Notes under the pieces: generated by a model
Database searches by the model: none
What the model was told of the DNA's origin: nothing
What the model saw: only the letters and a program-made list of their open reading frames with translations
In this document: positions 1 to 7,549 of the stretch, piece after piece
How positions within the stretch are numbered: position 1 is the stretch's first letter
Layout of the letters: each line of letters starts with the position of its first letter
Source of the DNA: an uncultured Parasphingopyxis sp.
GTDB lineage: Bacteria; Pseudomonadota; Alphaproteobacteria; Sphingomonadales; Sphingomonadaceae
Direction of reading: 5' to 3'
DNA length: 35,985 nucleotides
Assembly (NCBI RefSeq): GCF_937129435.1
Contig: NZ_CAKZNF010000010.1
Coordinates: forward strand, 1 to 35,985
Made by a program: the position numbers and the translations under genes

Positions 1-66
1 CGCGCGCTTGTCGGCGGCGACGAGAACAGCATCGCCGGCTCCGTCACCATCGGATGGGAGTTCTGA
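1..66 (+). CDS. C-terminal fragment of an outer-membrane beta-barrel protein
   Basis: Reading frame 1 is open from the window edge to a TGA at 64-66. The last 21 residues end in TIGWEF. A terminal aromatic residue after alternating hydrophobic positions is the usual C-terminal signature recognised by the BAM complex in porins, autotransporters and TonB receptors. Only this tail is visible, so the family cannot be named. The beta-barrel assignment is inferred from the terminal Phe alone. Confidence 0.5.
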   Translation, partial: RALVGGDENSIAGSVTIGWEF

Positions 67-108
67 TCCCGCCGGTCGGCAGTCCTGAGCGTCCGTTTTC
101 GGGAACAC

Positions 109-126
109 CATTCGGTCTACCGAATG
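109..126. promoter_or_regulatory. Short perfect palindrome, possible operator
   Basis: CATTCGGT, a CT spacer, then ACCGAATG gives two perfect 8-bp arms. It lies in the 251-nt gap between the outer-membrane gene tail and the DUF3489 gene. The size and symmetry would fit a dimeric regulator operator, but no regulator gene is nearby and no matching promoter elements were identified. A second small inverted repeat (CCAACGC/GCGTTGG, 185-205) follows. The remainder of 67-317 shows no convincing gene. Confidence 0.3.
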
Positions 127-317
127 ACCGACATGGGGCGCGGAGCCGACATCATTGATGACGCCTGACAATGAGACTGGACTTCCAACGCCGACCAAGC
201 GTTGGTCGTGCTGCTGGTGACGAGCGCGATCGAGTCCGAGCAGCCCCGCAACCGAACCGGGGCTTTGGGTCGTGGGAGCAGGTGCAGTGTGCACTTGCCC
301 GCACAGGAGACCCAATC

Positions 318-584
318 ATGACCACGGATACGACCGCACCGAACCAGACCGTCGCTGCCGAGCCGGCCAAAGCCGAACGCAAGTCCGACACCGTCACCCG
401 TTTGCTGAACCGCAAGGCCGGAGCAACCATCGAGGACATCACGATTGCGACAGGCTGGCAGCCGCATAGCGCCCGTGCATTCATGCCGGGGTTGCGGAAG
501 AAGGGGCACACGATCATTCGCGAGCAGCGAAAGTCCGGTGCATCGGCCTATCGGATTACAAATACGGTCACGGTCGCGTCCTAG
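318..584 (+). CDS. DUF3489 family protein
   Basis: An 88-aa protein. The frame is open further upstream, but ATG 318 is preceded by AGGAGA at 305-310 and yields the usual compact protein. After a low-complexity Ala/Thr/Pro/Lys leader of about 20 residues comes a helix-turn-helix-like core (SDTVTRLLNRKAGATIEDI, then WQPHSARAFMPGLRKKG), as in DUF3489 proteins. DNA binding is inferred from this winged-helix look; the biochemical role is not known. Its stop TAG overlaps by one base the GTG start of the following DUF2924 gene, so the two are probably co-translated. The DUF3489/DUF2924/recombinase order recurs in alphaproteobacterial accessory regions. Confidence 0.8.
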   Translation: MTTDTTAPNQTVAAEPAKAERKSDTVTRLLNRKAGATIEDITIATGWQPHSARAFMPGLRKKGHTIIREQRKSGASAYRITNTVTVAS

Positions 585-1030
585 TGGCTCCGCTCGATAC
601 ACGCGTCGCTGGGCTGGCGTCGATGACGCCGGCCCAGCTTCGCGCCGAATGGCGACGAACCTTCCGGCGCGAGACGCCGCCCCACAGCCCCGATCTTCTG
701 GCAAGGGCGATCGCCTGGCGCTGGCAAGCAAAACACTATGGAGATCTGAGCCCGCCTTTGCGGCGCAGGCTTGACCAGATGACAAGCGAGCTCGATGCGA
801 CCGGTGACATTGGAGCAGCCGCGCCATCACAATTGGCCATCGGTACGCGGCTCGTGCGCGAATGGAATGGCAAGACCATCAAGGTCCTCGTGACCGACGA
901 GGGATTCCAGTTTGAAGACCGGCACTATCAATCGCTGAGCCAGATCGCCCGTCACCTGACGGGAGCGCATTGGTCGGGGCCGCGCTTCTTCGGACTGGTC
1001 AAACGCAAGGTTGCAGCGGCCGCTGATTGA
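584..1030 (+). CDS. DUF2924 family protein
   Basis: A 148-aa protein starting at GTG 584 (TAGTG junction with the upstream stop). The N-terminal half contains LRAEWRRTFRR and LLARAIAWRWQ. The C-terminal half contains LVREWNGKTIKVLV and SLSQIARHLTGAHWSGPRFF, which are hallmarks of DUF2924. DUF2924 genes are typically found directly upstream of large serine recombinases, and here the 3' end overlaps the recombinase reading frame by 20 nt. An accessory role to the recombinase, such as DNA binding or directionality control, is inference from this linkage. No catalytic motif is visible. Confidence 0.85.
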   Translation: MAPLDTRVAGLASMTPAQLRAEWRRTFRRETPPHSPDLLARAIAWRWQAKHYGDLSPPLRRRLDQMTSELDATGDIGAAAPSQLAIGTRLVREWNGKTIKVLVTDEGFQFEDRHYQSLSQIARHLTGAHWSGPRFFGLVKRKVAAAAD

Positions 1031-2692
1031 ACCGGACGCAAAACTTCGCGAACTGCGATGCGCGATTTACACCCGCAAATCGACTGAAGATGGGCTGGAG
1101 CAGGACTTCAACGGCCTGCATGCACAGCGCGAGGCCTGCGAGGCGTACATTGCCAGCCAGCGGCATGAGGGCTGGGCGCTGCATCCCGAACTCTATGACG
1201 ATGGCGGCTTTTCAGGGGGCAATATGGAACGGCCCGGCCTGGTTCAGCTGCTGGCTGATATTCGCGCTGGCAAAATCCATGTCGTCGTCGTCTACAAGGT
1301 CGACCGCCTTATGCGCAGCCTCGCCGACTTCGCCAAGATCGTCGAGATCATGGACGGGGCCGGCGCCAGCTTTGTCAGCGTCACCCAGTCGTTCAACACC
1401 ACAACCAGCATGGGACGGCTCACCCTTAATGTGCTGCTCTCCTTCGCCCAGTTCGAGCGCGAGGTGACGGGTGAGCGGATCCGCGACAAGATTGCCGCCT
1501 CGAAGAAGAAGGGGATGTGGATGGGCGGGACGGTGCCGTTCGGCTACCGGGTCGCGGATCGCAAGCTTCATATCGAACCGGATGAGGCAGTAACTGTCCG
1601 GCACATCTTCGCACGCTATCTCGAGCTAGGCTCGGTTCCGGTCCTGGCCGACGAACTCAAGGATGCGGGAGTTCGAACGCGGAGACGTATCTCGCGCAAC
1701 GGCAATCCCTATGGCGGCGCGATCCTTGGCAGAGGCGCGCTATATGCGATGCTGCAAAACCGGATCTATGCCGGCGACATCGTTCACAAGGGCAAGGCAT
1801 GGCCGGGCCAACACCAAGCCATCATTGACGATGATCTCTTCGCCAAGGTCCAGGACCGGCTCGCCCGCAACCGCGTGGCACGGAAGCATGGTCATCATGC
1901 GAGCGCCCCAAGCCTGCTGACGGGTTTGGTCTATGATGGTTTGTGCAGAAGGATGTCACCTGATCATGCTTGCAAGGGGAAGCGCCGATACCGTTATTAC
2001 CGGTCGCGACAGGATAGCGATGAGGAGCGAGCCCATCCTGGCGGGTACCGGCGATCGACTTGGAAGAGACTGTGGTCGGGCGGTTGCGCAAGCTCCTTAC
2101 AGACCACAGTGAGCTGTCGGCAGCCGTTCCAGACGCCAATGCCAGCGAGCTCGAACAGATCTTTGCCGATGCAGCCGATTGGGCTTCAGATCTGGATGGG
2201 GATCATCCCGTGCGGCGTGCACGGATCGATGCGCTGGTCGATCGGGTCACCATCGAACAGGATCGGATCGATCTCTCGGTCAAGGTCTCTCCTGACGCGA
2301 TAGAAGACCCCGTAATTCTGGATTTGAAAATACCGGCACGCGTGGTCAGCAGCGGTAAGCAATCCCGCATCGCCATCCCGCCGGGCGAGGCGCTAGCTAA
2401 CCGGCATGCTGATCCATCGCTGATCAAGCTGATGGCGACAGCGCATGGTGCAAGGCTGTCGGTTGAGCGCAGCAACGACGATGTGAAAGCCGTCGCTGCG
2501 GCCGAAGGTTACGACAAGGACTATTTTGCCAGGCTCGTCCGCCTTGGATATCTCGCGCCGGACATCACTACTGCCATATTGGATGGGCGTCAGCCGGCAA
2601 CGCTGACCCGCATCCGCCTGGCACGGATGTCGAAACTGCCGCTCGACTGGGCGGAGCAGCGGCGGCTGCTCGGGTTCGAAACGACCCAATAG
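1011..2692 (+). pseudogene. Large serine recombinase, broken by a frameshift near 2040
   Basis: The first part (TTG 1011 to about 2039) carries the resolvase catalytic domain: AIYTRKSTEDGLEQ with predicted nucleophile Ser24, YKVDRLMRSLADF, and EREVTGERIRDKIAASKKKG. The recombinase domain follows (VPFGYRV, LQNRIYAGDIVHKGK), then the start of the zinc-ribbon region (RRMSPDHACKGKRRYRYYRSR). After His342-Pro343 the homologous reading jumps to another frame, where WRVPAIDLEETVVGRLRKLL continues to the stop at 2692. The original frame instead runs through unrelated residues to a stop at 2303. A missing 4-bp repeat unit at CCTGGCGG explains the shift. Loss of the coiled-coil/C-terminal part should inactivate integration activity, although the catalytic domain is whole. 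A sequencing or assembly error is the main alternative. Confidence 0.8.
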
Positions 2693-2785
2693 CGCAACCT
2701 GCCAATTTGCATCGCAGGACCGGCCAAATGGTCTCTCCTGCGGTCCGAGACGTGAGCCCAATGCTTTGGGGATTTGGGGAAAGAA

Positions 2786-2861
<76 letters not shown>

Positions 2862-2902
2862 ATTCCGGCAGGTTGGCACGGAAGGCGGCGCTATAGGGCG
2901 GT

Positions 2903-3094
2903 TCAGCGGTCGCTGTCCACCCCGTTTTCTACCCCGACGATGCTTTCCGGATCGACGGGCGGGCCGGGCACGCGATAGCCGTCGCCCAGCCAGTTGAGCA
3001 GGTCGCGATCCTTGCAGCCGCGGCTGCAAAAAGGTTCGAATTCCGCAGCCGGGGGTTTGCGGCAGATCGGGCAGGATTGGGCGCGTTTGGGCAT
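2903..3094 (-). CDS. yacG: YacG, zinc-containing DNA gyrase inhibitor family
   Basis: A 63-aa protein with CPIC (Cys8, Cys11) and CSRGC (Cys23, Cys27), the four-cysteine zinc site of YacG, followed by KDRDLLNWLGDGYRVPG. In E. coli YacG binds GyrB and inhibits gyrase; that activity is known for the family and not shown here. The acidic C-terminal tail is family-typical. In many alphaproteobacteria yacG directly follows rng and precedes a tRNA-Phe gene. Here tRNA-Phe is in place, but rng is about 2.4 kb away, separated by a two-gene cassette. Confidence 0.95.
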   Translation of the reverse strand: MPKRAQSCPICRKPPAAEFEPFCSRGCKDRDLLNWLGDGYRVPGPPVDPESIVGVENGVDSDR

Positions 3095-3138
3095 GGGCGG
3101 GATATGGTGTCAGGTCGCGCAGGTCTCAAGCGGAGTTT

Positions 3139-3275
3139 TTGTCAGACCTCGCCTTCGGCTCGGCGCGGCACCAGCCCACACCCCCACCCGACCTCCCACT
3201 TAGTGCACTCTGGTTGGGAGGTCGGGTGGGGGTGTGGGCTGGCGCCGCGCTTTGGCGCAAGCCAAAGTCTGACAA
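3139..3275. repeat. Long imperfect palindrome (137 bp)
   Basis: The ends TTGTCAGAC (3139-3147) and GTCTGACAA (3267-3275) are exact inverted copies. The central arms 3171-3199 and 3213-3242 are nearly perfect inverted copies of CCAGCCCACACCCCCACCCG and ACCTCCCA, with only about a dozen bases between them, and GCCGCGC extends them outward. The intervening segments (3148-3162 and 3250-3266) match more weakly. A hairpin of this size sits exactly between yacG and the convergently oriented end of the phosphotransferase operon. It could act as a transcription terminator or be a dispersed REP/MITE-like element. No open reading frame of its own is credible. Confidence 0.85.
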
Positions 3276-4340
3276 TCACACCAGGCTCAAACTCTCCAGG
3301 TCCAGCGCCATCTGCGCGGGCCGTTCGGCCATCGCCGCGAACATGGCGTCGCCGCGTTCGGTTCGCTCGACATGGATCGCGGCGTTGATCGCCATGATGT
3401 AGCCGGCGAAGGCGCTGCGGCGATAGGCGTCCCAGAAGGCGTCGGGATCGGCCGGGGCGCCGAGCGCTTCGCGGCGCTGGAGATATTGCGCGATCAGCGG
3501 CTTTTCCTGCGCGCGTCTGTCTTCCGGATCGGCGAAGCTGGTGCCGATCAGATAGGCGACGTCGCCCGCGCCATGGCCCATCGAGCAGGTTTGCCAGTCG
3601 ACGAGGATCGCCAGAGGGAGGTCGTCCTCGCGCGGTGCCGTGAACAGGATATTGTCGAGCCGCATATCGCCATGGGCGATGCATTCGGGCTGCGGCGCGG
3701 CATCCATATAGGCGTCGAACCGGGCGACGAGTTCGGCGCCGAGATCGAGCACCTCCTCCGGCAAAAGACCGGTGAAGCGCGGCTGGAACTGTTTGAACAG
3801 GCTCGGGAGCGCCTGCCGCATATAGCCGCTATTGCCGGCGCTGTGATGCAGCCATGCAAGGTCGTCGAAGCTGCCGGATTTCGGCCGCCATGCGTGAAGC
3901 GCCGCCGCCTCGTGCAGAGCCGCCGCTACCGTCGCCGCATCGGCCCCGGCAAGCTGGTCGCCCTGTTCGGCCGGCGCCATGTCACCGAGCAGCAGCGCGA
4001 ATTGCGTTTCATCGGCGCCGATTTCGGCATGATAGGGCGGCGGGCAGGAAACGCCGCTGTCCTTCGCGACGTCGCGATACCAGCCGACCTCCATGTCGTA
4101 GAGGTGGAAGAGCGCGGCAGCGCCGCGGCTGGTCGCGTCGCGGCTCGGGCATTTGGCGACGAAGGTGGCGGGGTGGCTCTCTTCCTGCCAGTCGCATCGG
4201 AAGCGATAGCTGTCGCAGACCTGCCCCGTCCCGACGGGTTCGTGCGTCAGGCCCGCCAGCGAACCGGGTGTCGCATCGAAGACCTGCTCGACCCAGCCCG
4301 TCTCGAATTCTTCCGGAGCAACGGGAAAATCGCGGCTCAT
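3276..4340 (-). CDS. Aminoglycoside-phosphotransferase-fold kinase
   Basis: A 354-aa protein with the APH/choline-kinase fold. AHGDMRLDNILF (catalytic Asp, near residues 222-233) and VDWQTCSMGHGAGDVAYLIG (metal-binding Asp) form the active site, and the N-terminal lobe has FVAKCPS as the likely ATP-contacting lysine. The start at 4340 (MSRDFPVAPEE) overlaps the stop of the upstream gene as ATGA, so translation is coupled; an in-frame extension to 4493 lies inside that gene and is rejected. The substrate is unknown: members of this branch act on small alcohols, sugars or lipids. The coupled AttH/CrtC-like partner suggests metabolism of a lipophilic compound. Resistance to aminoglycosides is not implied. 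Confidence 0.85.
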   Translation of the reverse strand: MSRDFPVAPEEFETGWVEQVFDATPGSLAGLTHEPVGTGQVCDSYRFRCDWQEESHPATFVAKCPSRDATSRGAAALFHLYDMEVGWYRDVAKDSGVSCPPPYHAEIGADETQFALLLGDMAPAEQGDQLAGADAATVAAALHEAAALHAWRPKSGSFDDLAWLHHSAGNSGYMRQALPSLFKQFQPRFTGLLPEEVLDLGAELVARFDAYMDAAPQPECIAHGDMRLDNILFTAPREDDLPLAILVDWQTCSMGHGAGDVAYLIGTSFADPEDRRAQEKPLIAQYLQRREALGAPADPDAFWDAYRRSAFAGYIMAINAAIHVERTERGDAMFAAMAERPAQMALDLESLSLV

Positions 4341-5437
4341 CGTGCGGGGTCCAGCAGCCCGGTCAGCCCGCTCGCGCCATGCGGGCCCATGAGCAGCTGT
4401 TCGAGCACGCCGTGACCGCGATGTTCCTTGCCGTCGATCCTGAGCACGGCCGGGGTGAAGGCCTGGATATGGATGTGCAACGGGTTCGCCCACTCGGCAT
4501 CGGCCGTGACGATGGTGTCATAAGCGGCCTCCTCGTCGCCATGGTCCATGCCGTGCCCCCATTGCGGGTGCATGTAGCCGAGGCCGGACATATGGAAGAC
4601 GGGGCCCTGGGGCTCGACGATGATCTCGATATCGCGGTCGTTGCAGAGGAACGCCTGCAGCCGCTCGACGCGCCGCGTGCCGGAGCGGTAGCGGATATCG
4701 TAGACCACATCGTCGAACTCTTCCGCCTCGCCGCCACCCGTCGGCGCGATCACCGCGCGGCGGTTCCACGGCACGCCCACGCCATCGTCGTTCGAATGAA
4801 AAAAGGTCGCATGATCGGGAAAGTTGAGCGGCGTCCAGAGCCAGTAGAATTGCGGGAGATTGCCGCTGGGCGGTGGCTGGCTGTCGCCCGCGCCGACGGG
4901 CCGGATACCCCAGCTGCGGTCGCGCGTGCCGATGTGGCTGTCGAGCGAAACCGTGTGCTCGGTGCCGTCGACGGTGATGGTGCCGGACCAGCCGCCATTC
5001 TGCGTCATCCGCGTATAGTCCATGAACATGCGCGGGCCGTTGCGGCGGATGAAGCGTGGCTCCTCGATCGCGTCGTGGCGCGCGGTGAAGATCACATCGG
5101 CGGCGATCGGCGCATCGGCATCGGCGACGACGATCCGCAGCGATTTGAGCGGTTCGACGATCTCGACCCGGATCGGCCCGGCGTGCAGATCGAGCCGCTC
5201 CGACCCCAGCCGCCGCGAGGCACGGACATTGTGCTGTACCCCGTCCACCAGCACGCAGAAGCTGGCGTCGATTACATCGAGATGCGGATAAATCCCCATG
5301 GCTGCGGCGAAGAACAGGCTGCCGTCGGCACTATAGCCGTTGAAGAAATAGCGGTCGTAGAAATTCCGGTCGCTGCCCGAATAGGCCATCGGCTCGGGCG
5401 TCTGGTGCAGCGGATAATCGTCGCCTTTTGTTAGCAT
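4337..5437 (-). CDS. AttH/CrtC-like (lipocalin-type) protein of unknown function
   Basis: A 366-aa soluble protein without a signal peptide. Its pattern of repeated beta-strand segments with FYWLWTPLNFPDHATFF, SHIGTRDRSWGIRPV and MHPQWGHGMDHG resembles the AttH / carotenoid 1,2-hydratase-like superfamily, which has two lipocalin-like barrels. The SLDSHIGTRDRSWGIRP motif is typical of this group in actinobacteria and sphingomonads. It is the first gene of a two-gene operon, with a 4-nt ATGA overlap to the kinase. The ligand is not known; isoprenoid or steroid-like compounds are a guess from the fold. The assignment is by motif memory, without alignment. Confidence 0.65.
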   Translation of the reverse strand: MLTKGDDYPLHQTPEPMAYSGSDRNFYDRYFFNGYSADGSLFFAAAMGIYPHLDVIDASFCVLVDGVQHNVRASRRLGSERLDLHAGPIRVEIVEPLKSLRIVVADADAPIAADVIFTARHDAIEEPRFIRRNGPRMFMDYTRMTQNGGWSGTITVDGTEHTVSLDSHIGTRDRSWGIRPVGAGDSQPPPSGNLPQFYWLWTPLNFPDHATFFHSNDDGVGVPWNRRAVIAPTGGGEAEEFDDVVYDIRYRSGTRRVERLQAFLCNDRDIEIIVEPQGPVFHMSGLGYMHPQWGHGMDHGDEEAAYDTIVTADAEWANPLHIHIQAFTPAVLRIDGKEHRGHGVLEQLLMGPHGASGLTGLLDPAR

Positions 5438-5494
5438 CGCTCTCTCCCTCTCGCGGTCGAGACTGGCACAGCGGCGGGAGCGATTGAAGCGAAT

Positions 5495-6490
5495 TCAGGG
5501 CGTTTCGGCGTGCACCGTGCCTCCGGCCATCGATAGCGCGGGGTCGATTTCGAGCGTCACGGGTGCGCCGATGCGGCGGGCGAGTGTGTCGATCCAGTCC
5601 GCTCGCTCTTCGAGCATCGCGAAGATTCTCGGATGCGCGCGGATGGTGCGCGGCCCGCTTCCCTTTGTGCGTTCGGCGCGCCTCAGCAGTGCCCGGGCGT
5701 GGCTCGCGGGCGCGTCATATTGGAAGCGTTCGGCAAGCGACGGGCCGGCGCGTTTGCGGACCACCTGCATCAGCCCGAACCCGTTGACCGCCGTGCGCTC
5801 GAAGGGGAGGGGCAGGCTGGCGTCGAAGGCCTCGGCCGCCGCCTGCCGCTCGCCCTTGGCGTCGAGCGTCGGTAGGTCGATGGCGATCGACCCCTGAATA
5901 TCGAGCCGTCGGATCGTCTGCGAGGCCGCCCTGGCGCCCTCCCGCGCGAGCTCGGCGGGCGGCATCACGCCGTCCACGTCAATCACGATCATGGCGGGGG
6001 TCAGCGATATGCGCAGCGCGCCGCCGGGGAAGGGGACGGCGCCGCTCGCCGCCTGTTCGAGCAGTTCGGACCAGCCTGCCCCTTCGAGCCGGTCGGGCTC
6101 ATGCGCGGCCAGCGTGACAATCGGATGATTACCGGGGAGCCTTTCGGCCAACGGTTTCGCGGATCGCGGCCCATCGGCACGGGGCGCATGGCGCAGCTTG
6201 GCCAGCTTTGGGCGGCCCGGTTCGGGGATCGGCGCGCGAACGACCTCGAAGAGGCCCGTCGCGCCCTCGGTCAGTCCAGCGGGCAGGGGTTCGACGATCG
6301 CTTCAGCGCCATCGGTAAGCTCGAGCCGGCCAGCGCGTTTGCCGGCGATTTGTTCGACGAGCTTCGCCTCGACAATGCTGCCCGCGATCGGCTCGCCATT
6401 GGGTTCGATATGCGCCTCGAGAATCGTGTCGCCGTCGACCAGCGCGGCGCGCGTTTCACCGATCCCGTTTTCGACGATCCACTCAGCCAA
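5495..6490 (-). CDS. rng: Short ribonuclease E/G-type endoribonuclease
   Basis: A 331-aa protein. The N-terminal MAEWIVENGIGETRAALVDG and the C-terminal half (MIVIDVDGVMPP, AREGARAASQTIRRLDIQGS, IAIDLPTLD, LMQVVRKR) follow the catalytic core of the RNase E/G family. VIDVDG and IAIDLP provide the two acidic metal ligands. It is much shorter than E. coli RNase G (about 490 aa) and shows no recognisable S1 domain or zinc-link CxxC. This compact form is what I associate with sphingomonads, where it is co-transcribed with maf. The start overlaps the maf stop by 8 nt. The role is RNA processing in the cytoplasm; the exact substrates are unknown. Confidence 0.8.
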   Translation of the reverse strand: MAEWIVENGIGETRAALVDGDTILEAHIEPNGEPIAGSIVEAKLVEQIAGKRAGRLELTDGAEAIVEPLPAGLTEGATGLFEVVRAPIPEPGRPKLAKLRHAPRADGPRSAKPLAERLPGNHPIVTLAAHEPDRLEGAGWSELLEQAASGAVPFPGGALRISLTPAMIVIDVDGVMPPAELAREGARAASQTIRRLDIQGSIAIDLPTLDAKGERQAAAEAFDASLPLPFERTAVNGFGLMQVVRKRAGPSLAERFQYDAPASHARALLRRAERTKGSGPRTIRAHPRIFAMLEERADWIDTLARRIGAPVTLEIDPALSMAGGTVHAETP

Positions 6491-7055
6491 GGTCGTATCC
6501 CGCGCTCTCGAGCAGCGCGCGGGTTTCGAACAGCGGCAGGCCGATCACCCCCGAATGGCTGCCCGAGAGGAATCTCACCCAGGCTTCGGCGCAACCCTGG
6601 ATGGCATAGCCGCCCGCCTTGCCCTCCCATTCGCCGGTCGAAAGATAGGTTTCGATCTCCTGTCGGCTCAACGGCTTGAATGCGACAATGGTCGATGACA
6701 GCCGATGGCGCGCGGAGCCTTCGCTATCGATCACGGTGACGGCGGAATAAACGCGGTGGCGGCGTCCGGAGAGCAGGTTCAAACATCGCTCCGCTTCGTC
6801 CGCCGTCTCGGCCTTGGGCAGGATGCGCCGTCCCGCCGCCACCACGGTATCCGCGCCGAGGACGATATTACCGGGATGCCGCGCGCAAACCGCCTCGGCC
6901 TTTTCCCTCGCCATGCGCACGGCATAGTGGCGCGGCAGTTCGCCACGTGCGGGGCTTTCGTCGATATGGGCAGGATCGACCTGATCGGGTTCGGCCCCGA
7001 TCCGCTGCAGCAGCTGCAATCGCCGCGGCGAGGCCGATGCGAGTATCAGTTTCAG
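6483..7055 (-). CDS. maf: Maf family nucleotide pyrophosphatase
   Basis: Maf proteins hydrolyse non-canonical or modified nucleoside triphosphates. Visible are the N-terminal LKLILASASPRR (substrate-binding SxxR), VLGADTVVA, and GYAIQGCAEAWVRFLSGSHSGVIGLP near the C-terminus. The first ATG/GTG/TTG in frame is a TTG at 7019, which would cut off the essential SASPRR. The frame is open upstream into infA with only CTG codons at 7055 and 7061 at sensible places. I take CTG 7055 (190 aa); CTG 7061 overlaps the infA stop as CTGA. The gene lies between infA and rng, with an 8-nt overlap to rng. Confidence 0.9.
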   Translation of the reverse strand: MKLILASASPRRLQLLQRIGAEPDQVDPAHIDESPARGELPRHYAVRMAREKAEAVCARHPGNIVLGADTVVAAGRRILPKAETADEAERCLNLLSGRRHRVYSAVTVIDSEGSARHRLSSTIVAFKPLSRQEIETYLSTGEWEGKAGGYAIQGCAEAWVRFLSGSHSGVIGLPLFETRALLESAGYDLG

Positions 7056-7057
7056 CG

Positions 7058-7303
7058 TCAGGAGGGGCCGGGTCCGCCGCGGCCGGGCATGTAGCGATAG
7101 GTGATGCGGCCCTTGGTCAGATCGTAAGGCGTCATTTCGACGAGCACTTCGTCGCCGACGAGCACGCGGATGCGGTTCTTGCGCATCTTGCCGGCCGTGT
7201 GACCCAGGATCTCGTGATCGTTTTCGAGTTTCACACGGAACATCGCGTTCGGCAGCAGTTCCACCACCGTTCCGCGCATTTCGAGAAGTTCTTCTTTCGC
7301 CAT
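7058..7303 (-). CDS. infA: Translation initiation factor IF-1
   Basis: An 81-aa protein, of which the first 71-72 residues are a standard OB-fold IF-1 ([52 protein letters not shown]). IF-1 binds the 30S A site and assists IF-2 and IF-3 during initiation. A nine-residue Gly/Pro tail ([10 protein letters not shown]) extends beyond the usual end, which may simply reflect the sequence overlapping the maf region. It is the first gene of the infA-maf-rng run on the minus strand. TATATA about 10 bp upstream of the start codon could be part of a promoter, but no well-spaced -35 is evident. Confidence 0.97.
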   Translation of the reverse strand: MAKEELLEMRGTVVELLPNAMFRVKLENDHEILGHTAGKMRKNRIRVLVGDEVLVEMTPYDLTKGRITYRYMPGRGGPGPS

Positions 7304-7549
7304 AATCGCCTATATAGTGCCGGAAATCCGCCGCGCCATAGCGGCAAGCCGCTGCGAAGGGAAGGGCCGGGATGAGTGTCCGGCAAGGCGGTCCGTTAGA
7401 CTGGCGCGACGCAGGGCACAGTTTTGCGACAAATCGATGCGAAACCGAATGGCGGTGACGGCGTTGGGAGTGAAACGCGCCGCATCGGTAAGTCCGTGGG
7501 GTGCAACCGACCGGCTGTTGTCGGCAGTGATGAGAAAGTTCCGTTGTCG

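Noticed and set aside
67..317. Attachment site or promoter of the recombinase module
   Set aside because: Only short inverted repeats were seen; no direct repeat matching the tRNA-Phe end or any other site in the window.
3276..4340. Aminoglycoside resistance gene
   Set aside because: The fold is shared, but the sequence resembles the broad phosphotransferase family of environmental alphaproteobacteria and sits in a coupled operon with an AttH-like gene; there is no evidence for resistance.
3854..5434. 526-codon plus-strand frame opposite the kinase and AttH-like genes
   Set aside because: Spans two real genes and their junction on the other strand; rich in Arg/Ala with no domain pattern.
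7018..7019. TTG 7019 as start of maf
   Set aside because: It would remove the conserved ILASASPRR segment needed for substrate binding, so the real start must lie upstream.
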